Below, piece by piece: positions 49,496 to 59,309 of a stretch of 64,000 bases of DNA. A program made the translations under genes and the position numbers. Every line of letters starts with the position of its first letter. The first letter of the stretch is position 1. The notes under the pieces were generated by a model. That model was given only the letters and a program-made list of their open reading frames with translations, was not told the DNA's origin and searched no databases. Origin of the DNA: Epiperipatus broadwayi (Eukaryota > Onychophora > Udeonychophora > Euonychophora > Peripatidae); the NCBI GenBank assembly GCA_028023455.1, contig JAQFVV010000152.1, positions 1,056,001 through 1,120,000 on the forward strand, written 5' to 3'.

Positions 49496-50159
49496 AAAGT
49501 AAAATTTGTAAACCAAAAAAAAAAAAAGTCAATATTAATAAAGAATCGCTAACCCGGGAATGTTATATTAAAGTGTTTTTGGTTAGAAATAGCAACATCC
49601 CATGGTTGATACGATGGATCAGATCAAAACCATTTCTTCAAATGCAATATTGTATGGTCTCCATTCATTCAACAGGAGTAAGTTACATTCTTCATGATAT
49701 ATGTAGTGGTCATCATTATTACATTAAATAAAATATTGTCAAAATCTAGGTGCCAGTATATTTCCTGATGATTAAATTCAAATAGTATCCATATAAAATT
49801 ATATAAATTAAAAAAATAAAAGTAAATCATTGAAACATGCAATGTCTCTCTATTCGTAAATTTTTGCTTGTCCAGGCAGAGAGCTTTGTTTTTTTGTTTC
49901 GGTTGTTGTAAAATTCCAGTTGCCTGAGTTGGGAGTATAGCATGGTTGACCATGTAATAAAGTGTTTTTTACATATTGTAATTATGTAATAAAAAATAAT
50001 AAAAGGTAAACAAAGCAAGATGTGCTCATGAAATGATATTCAAGTATATATCAAATTCCAAGATGTTCTAGGAGATGATGTAGTGCAATTGGTTACAAAA
50101 TCCAGTTATAAATATGTTAAAAATAATGAGTTCATAATGTGTAAAAAAAAAACCAAATT

Positions 50160-51620
50160 TGAAGGTAACAAAATATAAAATGAAAATGGAAAGATGATGA
50201 GAAACAGAAAATCATTGAAGTAGATAGTTTAAAACAAGCTGTGAAGAAAATAGTATAGGGAAAGAAGATGACTAGGAGATTTCTGATATGGACAAAGCTC
50301 ATTCAGATAGTGATACATGCAAACAAATAGAGAAAAAGAACATTAAGAAAGAGAGAAAACTTCCTGAAAGTACTGCAACATATCACAACTAGATATAATG
50401 CACAGCAAGTTATTCAAACAGATGAAAATAATACAAACAGAGGGATTTAGAGATGCAAAAACAGAAAAGATAATATAAAACAGATTAAATTGAGTATAAA
50501 AGATAATCAAAACAGGTGGATTAGATAATCAAAAGCAGAGAGATTTAGAGATACAAAAATGGATTGAATCAATGATAAAAAAATAATTTGACCAAAAGTT
50601 AGAAAACTTGGACCAAAATCTTGAAGAAAATCAGCATAACATAGATGGACAGATGAACCAAATAAAGTGAAGTATGAAAAAAATCATGTTCATATAAAAA
50701 AAAAGAGATATAGAAAAAAATTTATAAAAATGAAGATGAGACAAACAAAAGAAATGCAAATCACCATGGCAGTCAAACTCCATGAGTGTGAGAGTGAAGT
50801 GGAATAAATCTCAATAAATCAGAAATAAACAAACAGAGCAAATAATGCTACATTAAATAGATCAGCAGAGGACAAAAATCAATGTTAAAATTTTATAATC
50901 AAGTGATGAAAGAAAGAAAATCTGGACACATAAATTCTAAAATTCAAAGCTAATATGATGGGAGATCTCATAAAAACAATTGAAAAATTAGAAGAGTGTA
51001 TGCGTGCACTATCTATAAATTATAGAAGAAAAGAACCCAAAATGAATATGGCTGTGGAGTATGACCTTATAACAACATTGACTGAGTAAACATAAAAAAT
51101 GAAGCAACCCTATACAACTAATCAGTCAATTTAGTCAATAAGAGAGAGGATAATCAAATAATAAATAATATACCAACAAACATAAATAATAGTTTCATAG
51201 CAAAGCTGGTATGAGTTAAGACTTTCAAAGAGTTGCCATCTATAAATCCACTACTCCGCTCAAATGGAATGCTGAATTATTGGCTTTTCATAGTTTAGAA
51301 ATAATAAAAAATATATCATTGAAATTAATTATTTGGATTGTGCAGTCAAGGATTGATGAAACTCAAATTATGACCATCTAGATACCTATGATGAATATGA
51401 AAAGAACAATAGTACAAAGATTTTGGAACAAGAAGCATCAGCTATCTCAAGAATGATATAAGCCAAGTATTGAAACAACTTATCACAATTTCTTAAAGCA
51501 GGTGGCAAAATCAAGAGTACTTACAACTTTTCTTCTACCAGAAAGCTGTATTATTAATTTTATAAGGTATAATTAATCAGATAATATTCAACACATTGTG
51601 CCGGTTAACAATTAGTTGAC
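50160..51620 (+). pseudogene. Probable gag region of the gypsy element
   Basis: A purine-rich stretch between the 5' LTR and the protease, where gag should lie. One frame at 50595-50670 reads QKLENLDQNLEENQHNI, a heptad-like coiled-coil pattern, but frames change repeatedly and no capsid core or zinc knuckle could be recognised. The assignment rests mainly on position. Confidence 0.4.
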
Positions 51621-51694
51621 TAATAAGAAATATGGCAGATCTAATAGAAGCCATAAACCTGAAAATACCTTATGCAGGTGAAAAGAATCATAAA

Positions 51695-52560
51695 ACATAA
51701 ATGGTGTATATAAAATTGAATGCAAATCATGTAAAAGTAAAAATATAAAAACTAATTATGTGGGAGAAACAAAGAATTCAATTTAAACCAGATTAATTCA
51801 ACATAAATATGATGAGATCAACTATTTATTTGCATTCATTAGAAACAGATCATAGGTTTGAAAAAGTTTGTATAAAAATGATTAATTACACAAATAATGG
51901 AAGGGATAGGAAAATTAAAGAGGCAATCTTGATTAAGAGTATAAAACCAAGTCTTAATAGGGATTTTGGTGTAAGAGCAATAATTTTATAAACAATTAAT
52001 AAAAATTAGAATTTGAAGAGGTTAAAAGAAAAAAGTTAAAGAAAATGACAATTTTTTGTCAGTTGGGTTTTGGAAATAATTAACAAGAGGTGGGTCATTT
52101 TTTGTAATAAAAAATAATTTGTAATGTGGGTAAAGTAAATTGATAGAAATATTTAATAAAAACAAGACAAGATTAGAAATTGATTCTATAATATAAGAAA
52201 AATGATAATAATATGCATTAAATAGTAAAATAAATGTTAATTTTATAATTATTATATTAAATAATATTTTAAAAAATAAAATAAAGTGATATAAAATATT
52301 GATAAAATTATTTAAAAATTAAAGTAATAAAATGGAAAATGATTATTTATAAAGGGCATATTAAAATATATAATTATTTTTGTTTATATTGTGTATTTAA
52401 TTATGTATATCTATATGCAGATAAGTATATTAATTGTATAATTATATATTTGAATATTGTAGCTCTGATGATGGCTGTAGGACAGTCAAAACTGTTAGTT
52501 TAATACAAATAAAAGTATTGATGAAGTGTCTAAAAAGGTGTAAATGGTATTATATGTTAT
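51695..52560 (+). mobile_element. Penelope-like element fragment (GIY-YIG endonuclease + end motif)
   Basis: From 51703 the plus strand reads GVYKIECKSCK, then NYVGETKNSI, a stop, TRLIQHK, a frameshift, then LHSLETDHRFEKV, DRKIKEAILIKSIKPSLNRD. This is the GIY-YIG endonuclease of canonical Penelope-like retroelements, which nicks target DNA; the KPSLNRD..G end is typical. The frame closes at 51991. About 470 bp downstream comes the hammerhead-like motif at 52465, then aaaagt.ttgatgaagtgt and a taaaaaggtg tail shared with other copies. The reverse transcriptase is missing, so it is 5'-truncated. It sits between the gag and protease relics of the gypsy element. Confidence 0.8.
52457..52505 (+). 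ncRNA. Hammerhead-ribozyme-like motif in Penelope-like element
   Basis: attgtagctCTGATGA, an extra T, a stem GGCTG-tagga-CAGTC, AAAA, then CTGTTAGTTT. The five stem II pairs hold although the 5' strand differs from other copies (GGCTG here, GACTG at 42840), giving a G-U in place of A-U. A short stem III (act-gtt-agt) followed by U fits a type I hammerhead. The expected G of GAAA is A, and there is an extra base next to stem II, so activity is doubtful. Confidence 0.55.
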
Positions 52561-52864
52561 AAAAGAATCATTATAAATTATTTCATATTACAATCACTTG
52601 TACTATAAATTTTAACAAACCTAGCCAGAAGAGATTTCATTAAACACCTGGACATAGATATTATGCATTCCTTAGAAAAAGAAAATACACTCCCATTCAA
52701 AATAAACCTTATTTTTGTAAACTATGGATAAAAGAACCACTAGATGAAGCTAAGCCCCAAAAGGGGTAAAGCAACACTACCAGAGAGGTCAATCCATTGT
52801 TCAAGAAAACTAAAGGGAACATCGATGTGATTTTTTTCATCAGAGTTTACAAGAAAAAATAGGA

Positions 52865-53175
52865 ACATTCATTAAATGATGCAATTCTGTCCAATGTTGA
52901 CAATAAATATTGGAGAAATACATCTTCAGGCATTAATTGATACTGAAAGCTAGGTGGCTATCATATCAAAAGTGATGAAAATGAAATAATTCTCACTTTA
53001 CCATTGTACCATGCATTTGTTAATTTGGTTAAAGGAAAATATGTGAAGATAAAAACCAGGTAAACATGGGTAAGTGCACAAATTGGTAAATTATTTACAG
53101 AACATGTTTTTTTCATTTTGCCTGGATTGATATATGAAAGGATCCTGGGATCAGATTTTTCAATGCACTTTAGAT
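52865..53175 (+). pseudogene. Gypsy aspartic protease relic
   Basis: The frame at about 52890-52960 reads LTINIGEIHLQALIDTES, then a stop, then VAIISK. The D-T-(G/S) catalytic motif appears as DTES, with the catalytic aspartate present but glycine lost. The region near 53125 reads YERILGSDF, the conserved C-terminal 'ILG-D-F' motif of Ty3/gypsy retropepsins. The enzyme would process Gag-Pol inside virus-like particles. Stops show it is dead. Confidence 0.7.
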
Positions 53176-53619
53176 TATAAAAAACACATTCATGATATGA
53201 AGTAATGACAATAATATTAGCTATATTTATTGCATTGAGATCCCACAATTGAACATTGAAAATTACCAATGTATTATGAAATGGCAGAAAAACTATTTTT
53301 AAGATTTATCTAGATGTTTTTTCAACCAACAAGTGTTATCAGTGGTATGTTCATAGAATATGATTGAAAGAAGAGGAACAGTTTCAAAGTAAACCATATT
53401 CCATACCATACCCATAGAAATTGAAGCACAATACAATGGATGTTAAAATGGGATGTTATAAAAAGTATTTATTAGCATACAATCTGCTGATTATTGTTAA
53501 AAATAGATGGGACTGTGAGGTTATGCCTCAATGCAAGTAACTAAATGCAATCATTGCCCCTGAAAGAGATATGGCTCCACCTTTTAATGATATTTTGATA
53601 TATTTTAAAGATAAACTAA

Positions 53620-53925
53620 TCCTCAAACTTTAACCTGATTTCCAGTCATTGGCAGATACTCCTGCACCCCCAAGATTGAAAATACATGTTTTTCAGGTAT
53701 GTTTTTGAGCACCCCCTTTTTGGTCTTGTTAATAGTGGTGCAGATTTCCTAACATGCTTTGTCTGAGTGCTCTCAGTGAAAGTGAAGAAAATAATAGTCT
53801 ATTACATGGATGATGTAGTGAGTGCTTCAGAAAATCTCAAGCAGCATCTTTATTAGAACAATGTTATGTAAAGATATCTAAATCACCCTCAAAATATACT
53901 ATCATAACTCATGACATCACCCTTT
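53620..53925 (+). pseudogene. Gypsy reverse transcriptase relic
   Basis: In broken frames: a degenerate PFGLVNSGA-like motif (FGLVNSGADF, 53728-53757) and the catalytic YYMDDV followed by SASENLKQHL (about 53802-53845). YMDD with a following S..+.HL is the hallmark of Ty3/gypsy RT. The upstream fingers region is not recognisable. A MITE (54027-54400) separates it from the RNase H part. Confidence 0.8.
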
Positions 53926-54026
53926 TGATCATTTGGTAAAACAAGATGGGATTGTTCTCATTCTGATAAAAATCAGTGCAATATCTATATATAGAAAACA
54001 AATGTGGTCCTTTTAGAATTATGCAA

Positions 54027-54400
54027 CTTTTACTATAATTATAAAGCGCTAAAAACTGAAATTATTCAAACAGAAGTCAATCTCTGATAATGCATTATTT
54101 TTTAAATATTATAAATCTCCATGCTTTCTTCCACCAGTAAGAATTTAAAAAAAGATTTTTACAATTGAATATTTGATTATAATATCAGGCACACAATAGA
54201 CTCAAGCTTTGATTTAAGCATGGTCTACAAGTATTGTTATATATAAAATGTATGCTCTAAACTTAAATGATTCCCTTAAGTTTTTTAAATTTTTACCAGC
54301 AGGAAAGTGCATGGAGATTTATAATATTTAAGAAATAGTGCATTATCAGAGATTGACTTCTGTTTGAATAATTGCAATCTTTACTGTAAATTTTATGAAA
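54027..54400. mobile_element. Foldback MITE inserted in the gypsy pol relic
   Basis: Inverted arms of about 100 bp: caaacagaagtcaatctctg and ataatgcattattttttaaa near 54070-54110 are repeated as the reverse complement at 54325-54370. The central 150 bp is unpaired. pol coding similarity stops before and resumes after it, which identifies it as an insertion. No clear target-site duplication was seen. Confidence 0.8.
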
Positions 54401-54534
54401 ATTTGTCTTAAGATACTAAGTTTCTTACAAATTATTTACTAAAGATTGCTATTGGGATTGGTCTAATAAACATGATTAAGAATTTAATTTTATCAAAACT
54501 AGGTTACTAACCAGGTTATATTGGCATAACTTGA

Positions 54535-54949
54535 TTTTCTCTAGCCCTGCTATATCCAAACTGATAGTAGTGGGTCTGGTTTAGGTATAATGTTGTGTCA
54601 AATTAGAGATACTCAGCAGTATCAAGTTTTATATTTCATTACCCATGTACTTAAAGGAGCTGAACTTAATTATTTAGTAATGGAAAGATCCATTGCAATA
54701 GTCTGGGTATTTCAAAAATGTAAGGATTTTCTACTCAGTTCTGAAGTGATCATTATTACTAACCACAAATGCTTGGAGTTTTTGAACATATGTTATTTGA
54801 ATAATGATAACCTCATCAGATGGAGGTTATTCTTACAAAAATTCCAATACAAGGTAAAATATTGCCCAGGAAAAGAAACTAGAACAGCTGATGTCCTAAG
54901 TCATCACCCAGTTCAAATATCTCCTCAAACTTCAGTATTAATCATTTGA
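54535..54949 (+). pseudogene. Gypsy RNase H relic
   Basis: A 119-codon frame from 54590, preceded by QTDSSGSGLGI-like residues, reads YFITHVLKGAELNYLVMERS, IAIVWVFQKCKDFLLSSEV, IIITNHKCLEFL, LIRWRLFLQKFQYKVKYCPG and KETRTADVLSHHPVQ. This is the standard Ty3/gypsy RNase H ending (AE.NY...E+..AIVW; IITDHK.L.FL; RW.L.LQ.F...I.Y.PGK.N..AD.LSR). D-to-N in ITNHK and other changes indicate decay. It is the longest surviving gypsy frame. Confidence 0.9.
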
Positions 54950-55230
54950 TTCCTGCAGCTGCATTATCTGTGGATGAATCAGTGAAGGAAGATCTAAGAT
55001 GTCTGGATAAACTACAAGAGAATGAAACCCACTGTCACAATATTATTTTATATCTTAAGCAATAGTTATCATGTTATCCATTATATTATAAAATTAAAAA
55101 AATATAGCCTTGTATAAAATTGTTAATAATATATTACTACCATGTTTCTCCCAAAATAAAAAGCAGATCTTATTTTAATCTTTGCTCTAAAAGATGTCCC
55201 ATGGCTTATTTTCAGAAGATGTCTTATTTT

Positions 55231-55332
55231 TTTTAAGTGTCATAGCATCAGCCGGGATGCGAACCCACAACCCGGGCAACTGCCTGCAACTGTAAGGCAG
55301 TCACGCTGACCTCTCGACCACCAATGCAAGAC
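55231..55332 (-). mobile_element. tRNA-derived mini-SINE, copy 2 (with TSD)
   Basis: On the minus strand an 83-nt tRNA-like head runs from gcattgg to ctgatgc, and these two ends pair over seven positions as an acceptor stem. The A-box-like tggtcgagaggtca and B-box gggttcgcatcc are intact, and the length suits a class II (Leu/Ser-type) tRNA. A very short tail, atgaca then poly(A), follows. The target-site duplication atgtcttattt is at 55219-55229 and 55333-55343. It is the best-preserved copy of the family. Confidence 0.85.
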
Positions 55333-55394
55333 ATGTCTTATTTCTTTATATACAAAAATCTACATTTATAATTATTTATATATTCATTAATTTA

Positions 55395-56239
55395 CAAGGG
55401 GACAATCAAAAATAACCAGAATCATTCTGTGGGAGTTAGGTTTGTCATAGTACGTGCTTCTGCTTCTAGATACATTTTTGAAGATCCTTCTTCAGGGTGT
55501 GAAATTGGGGTTTACAGGGCACATTTGTTGTAAAATGCATTTTGTGTATTTGTTGATTTTTATAATGGCAGAAAAATTGACAAAGAAATTGTTTGTTTTT
55601 TTGTAAAAATGCTTACAGAGCTTGAAACAGTTTACAAGAAAGTTTGGCAAAGAAAAGTTTATGAGTAATTTAATGGAAGTCTTAAATTCACCATGTACCA
55701 AAAAAGCATGGTGAAGTCAAGACAATGCTGATTTATTTTGAATGCAAATGGCATTTATTGTTCACTCAGACTTTATGCATAACAATCAGGCATTTAAAAT
55801 CTACAAGTTCTAAAACTTTTGTATGATGCAGTAAAATGTAAGCATCCCATTTTATGGCAAAGTGGGGAGTGCATGTTTTAACATGACAGCACATAAAACT
55901 TGAGTTTAAAACAATTTTTAATTAAATTCAGCATGAGCCAGTTTATTTATTCACAACATTCACTTGATCTCACCATGTGCACATCTTAAAAATTTCTTCA
56001 ATGGAAAAAAATGTCTTAATATTCTTTGCAAATTAGAAGTTATGAAGAAAACAACAATAGGGACATTAAAGGGTATCACTTTGTATGTATTTTTGGAATA
56101 TTTTGAAAAGTGAAAAAACACATTTAGACTGGTGCATTGCATTAGACTATACTTTGAAAGTGATTCAAATTTGCAACACCTAAAAATAAATATACATTTT
56201 TTTATTATAAAATTCAGATTATTTTTGATCTCTCCTTCA
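55395..56239 (+). pseudogene. Mariner-like transposon relic
   Basis: Terminal inverted repeats are caaggggacaatcaaaaata (55395) and, on the other strand, tgaaggagagatcaaaaata (ending 56239), each flanked by TA. Between them, scattered frames on the plus strand resemble a mariner transposase: a WQRK.YEWFNGSL-like HTH end (55645-55680), KTMLIYF..K.H as in the conserved KTMLI..FD motif (about 55720), and a YF.N...SEKTHLDWCIAL-like C terminus (56090-56140). All catalytic segments are too decayed to score. Confidence 0.7.
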
Positions 56240-56424
56240 TATAATTAAAATACATTTGTGTATAACATTGGATGAAGAAAAATCCATTCATTTAACTGAC
56301 AATCTTAAATAGGGCTTATATTTGGGATAGGGCTTATATCATGAACATCCTGAAAAATCATGCTATGGCTTATTTTCAGGTTAGGTTTTATTTTTTGGGA
56401 AAACATGATATATAAAACCATGGA

Positions 56425-57075
56425 AAGTACAAATACCACTAGGCATCAGAAGAAAATTGATTACAAATGTACATTGCCCTAAGGCCATTATTGTTCCAGA
56501 ATGGTGGAACATAATTTGCATAGATTATTTCACTGGCATGGGATATATGCACAGATGTTGACCATATTACAAACCAGCACCATCTGTTTAAACCTAAACC
56601 TGTCAGCAAATTCTATACTGTAATGCTTCAACAATTCTTCCATAGGAATTTAATTAACATTTAGCTATTGACTATTATGGGCCTCTTTCAGTATTTAGGC
56701 AGTTTAGATACTAGGTGGTTATGTATATTTTCAAATATGTCACAGTATATTCCACTAAGAAAGCAGATACTAAATCACCTATTACAAATCTATGAGATCA
56801 AAAAATTCATATTTTGGAAAACCCAAAAACATTTTAATCAACCCTAGTAACCCTAGTACTCCATTTACATTAGGAAAAGAGAAAAAAGTGGTTAGAACAA
56901 AATGCAATTAAGCACATATTAACATTTATATATAATCCTCAATCAAATCTCCATGAGAGAGTTATGCATGAGCTCAATAGATTTTTCAGAATATATTTAG
57001 ACATCAAGAACCATCGAGTATGTGTTAAACAAGAAAATATGGTGGTTAACTATCATGCACCCAGACGTTTTACTT
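56425..57075 (+). pseudogene. Gypsy integrase relic
   Basis: In broken frames: a degenerate zinc-binding region (VPEWWNIICIDYF.GM, near 56490-56545), the first catalytic segment DYYGPLSVFRQF followed by YIFKYVTVYSTKKAD (about 56665-56770), a remnant resembling 'GKPK.IL' (56812-56840), and NPQSNLHERVMHELNRFFR (about 56935-56995), matching the Y.P.(S/A)N..ER......R motif with the catalytic Glu position. Integrase would join element cDNA to host DNA. Frameshifts throughout show it is inactive. Confidence 0.8.
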
Positions 57076-57345
57076 CTCTAAAAAAGAATGTGCCAATCTA
57101 AATAAAACACTAATGCCTTGTCACAGAGGAAATAAATAAAAGAGGACTTGAAATATGGCTTGAGTAAAATAAAAACAATGGGTGAACAAAGCTGGACTCA
57201 AAGCAATAATAAACTACTTCTTGAAGACAAAATGTGTCAATCTTAATAAAAACAGTAATGCCTGTTATCACAGAGGATATAAATAAAGAAGAGAACTGAA
57301 ATATGACTTGAACTAAAATAAAGACAATGGGTGAACAAAGCAAAT
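57075..57345 (+). repeat. Two-unit tandem repeat before the 3' LTR
   Basis: Units at 57075-57192 and 57227-57342 share aatgtg.caatct, cacagagga.ataaataaa, ttgaaatatg.cttga and acaatgggtgaacaaagc. It lies at the end of pol, before the 3' LTR. Confidence 0.8.
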
Positions 57346-57548
57346 CACATCAATTTGATGTTGGTGGCAAGCCACAGAAAGCAAATACAATTTTTTGATA
57401 TTATTCGATTGTTTATTTGAAAATCTAAATCAACAAGAAAACAATACATTTTATTAAGAAATAAAGATGACATAAAATGTGCATATAATGCTGGACGTTT
57501 GAAGCCATATGAATTAAAAAAGTTAACTACAATCATTTTTACAATGGA

Positions 57549-59305
57549 TGTGGTTTTCCACATGGGCGAGAGACTTTTAAAAAAATTAACATGTTTAAAA
57601 CTCTCTTGTCAAAGAAAGTATTGCAATTAACAGAATTAGGTGAGATTTAAAAAAATACAGCAATTAAACTGTTATGCAAATTAACAAAAAATGTCAGAAA
57701 AAGTAAAACTTGTATAAAATCAATGTTTATTATTGTAGTCATTGTGGATCCTCGCTAAAATGACTTAGAATCCCATTATGCTTAAACAGTAAAGGAAAAA
57801 TCCACAATCTGCTAATCTAATCTGGACACCTGAAAAACTTGATATGCTATTTTGAGTAAATCTGGTTAAAATGAAGAAACAATGCTTATTTCAAATTACA
57901 AAGCTGAGATTGTTAAAGTACATTATGACACCTATAAATTGTTTAATACTTGCCATCAGAAAAAACAACTTATGGGCATCTTGCTTTATAATTTCTATAT
58001 TTAAAATGACTATTTAGAACTTATCTTAACTATGTTTAGTTTATATTTAATACTAATACATTATTTATCTTACCTTATGAATTATTAAAAGCAGAAAGCA
58101 AAAGTTTTTTTTAAAAAAGGTTTAATTAAACTTTTTTTTTCTCATGTGTCATAGCATCATCAACTAATGCTTGACAAGGTTTAATTAAACTTAGTTGCCT
58201 TTTAATGCAACTGAAGTAAAAAAATAAAAGATTCTATTCTCTATTATATATGTAGAATGTGTTAACATTTTGTAAAGAACTTTTAATACATGTTAAGCAA
58301 ATGTTATCTTGTAGACATTGTCAGTTAAAAAATAAATAAATAATGAGGAAGATGTAATATTAGTTTTAAATGTAAAGTATCATGCATAAATTATCCAAGC
58401 ATTAAATAATTAGAGTAAGTAATCATTAATCACTTAAATTAATAATCTAATTCTATCTATCGGGCTTGCTTTGTTTGTAGACAATCCTGAATTTTATTGC
58501 TGAGAATTAGATATTGTGTAAGTGACTTTATGATAAATATATGTGCCATTGTTTGTTCCCTCTCAAATGATTTAAATATATCTGTATCCATATGGGAGAA
58601 TTCATTTATATTTTGTTTTGATAAATTAGAGATCGAACTCAAAATGAGACATTCCTGTAGAAATCATCATTTTATCAAATCAGAATTCAGACATAAAAAT
58701 GACCATTCCTTATAATTACTATGGTAAAATGTGTAGTGCTTATGTTTATCCCATATTAAGAATATGCATGTGTTGAAAGTAAAAAACTTATAAGTCAAAT
58801 AAACTTATATTTATAGGTTAATCCATACATAGAATTTATATTTAAAGTTTATTAAAATTCAAGATTTGATGTGCAGTAAATGTATTCGCTTATATATAAC
58901 TGTATTGTTATTATATTATAACTGAAATTTTAAGTTTAAATTTAGCAAAAAAAGCTGACATTTTATAAGTACTTATTGTTTTCAAGCATGTTTACATAAA
59001 GGAGATTGAAAGAAAAGGCTTTGTTAACATAAAAATTATGTGTCAATTGACAATTATATTTTGTAATCAAACAATTATTCATGATGTACAACTATCTTCT
59101 AATGTAATATTGTATAGTTTACATTCATTGGGAGTAAGTTATGTTCTTCGTGATCTAACCAAGTATTCACAAATACGGGTTAAATACATCGGTCATCATC
59201 ATTCTATTAAATAAACTATAAAGGTGCTGGTCTACTTCCTGATGTTTAAATTTAGGTGGCACCATCATATATATATATATATATGAAGTAAATCACTGAA
59301 ACGTA
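57549..59305 (+). repeat. 3' LTR of the gypsy element
   Basis: Direct partner of 47376-49838, lacking the minisatellite and the long (TA)n tract but carrying a truncated SINE at 58134-58175. The many indels and substitutions relative to the 5' LTR indicate an ancient insertion. Short frames here (58457-58715) are LTR sequence. Confidence 0.85.
58134..58175 (-). mobile_element. 5'-truncated mini-SINE, copy 3, with 17-bp TSD
   Basis: The 42-bp minus-strand insert carries only the family 3' end (gatgctatgacacatgag plus poly-A). It is flanked by identical AAGGTTTAATTAAACTT at 58117-58133 and 58176-58192. The 5' LTR has the uninterrupted site (cgtttaattaaagttagttg at about 48023), which gives an empty-site control. 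Confidence 0.9.
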
Positions 59306-59309
59306 CTTT

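Larger units (their letters stand above)
47376..49838 (+). repeat. 5' LTR of the gypsy element
   Basis: Matches the 3' LTR in blocks: tttaaaactctcttgtcaaa, gttatgcaaatta, aatctggacac/tctga, gaagaaacaatgc.tatttc, tgtttaatacttgccat, attgctgagaatta, gtttatcccatatta, aatattgtatggt/agtt, and cctgatg.ttaaatt. It is about 0.7 kb longer than its partner because of the minisatellite at 48790-49495. The 75-codon frame at 47802-48029 is LTR sequence, not a gene. Confidence 0.85.
55141..56407. mobile_element. MITE with cttattttc ends, itself interrupted
   Basis: Ends match as inverted repeats: catgtttctcccaaaataaa (55141) and, on the other strand, catgttttcccaaaaaata (ending 56407). Subterminal blocks atggcttattttcag appear at both ends (55201 direct, 56365 direct). 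A SINE and a mariner relic account for most of the interior; without them it is about 320 bp. It separates RNase H from integrase in the gypsy element. The superfamily is not certain; hAT-like MITEs with such ends are common in animals. Confidence 0.7.
47376..59305 (+). mobile_element. Old Ty3/gypsy LTR retrotransposon (about 12 kb, nested insertions)
   Basis: Two diverged direct repeats (47376-49838, 57549-59305) bound relics of protease, reverse transcriptase, RNase H and integrase in the Ty3/gypsy order PR-RT-RH-IN, all on the plus strand. Every domain carries stops or frameshifts. Several unrelated elements interrupt the interior, at 51.7-52.56, 54.03-54.40 and 55.14-56.41 kb, and one interrupts the 3' LTR. 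The LTRs begin TGTGNTTTTCCACAT and end near tgaaacA/G. No reliable target-site duplication, primer-binding site or polypurine tract was identified. Long LTRs (1.8-2.5 kb) are unusual in length for the group. Confidence 0.85.

Noticed and set aside
49669-50018. Frames at the 5' LTR/interior junction
   Set aside because: They overlap in two frames of the same strand, run out of LTR sequence, and show no domain.
52961-53269. 102-codon minus-strand frame
   Set aside because: It is antisense to the gypsy protease relic and has no recognisable feature of its own.
47376-59305. Infectious retrovirus or envelope gene in the gypsy element
   Set aside because: No envelope-like frame lies between integrase and the 3' LTR; the element is a decayed LTR retrotransposon.
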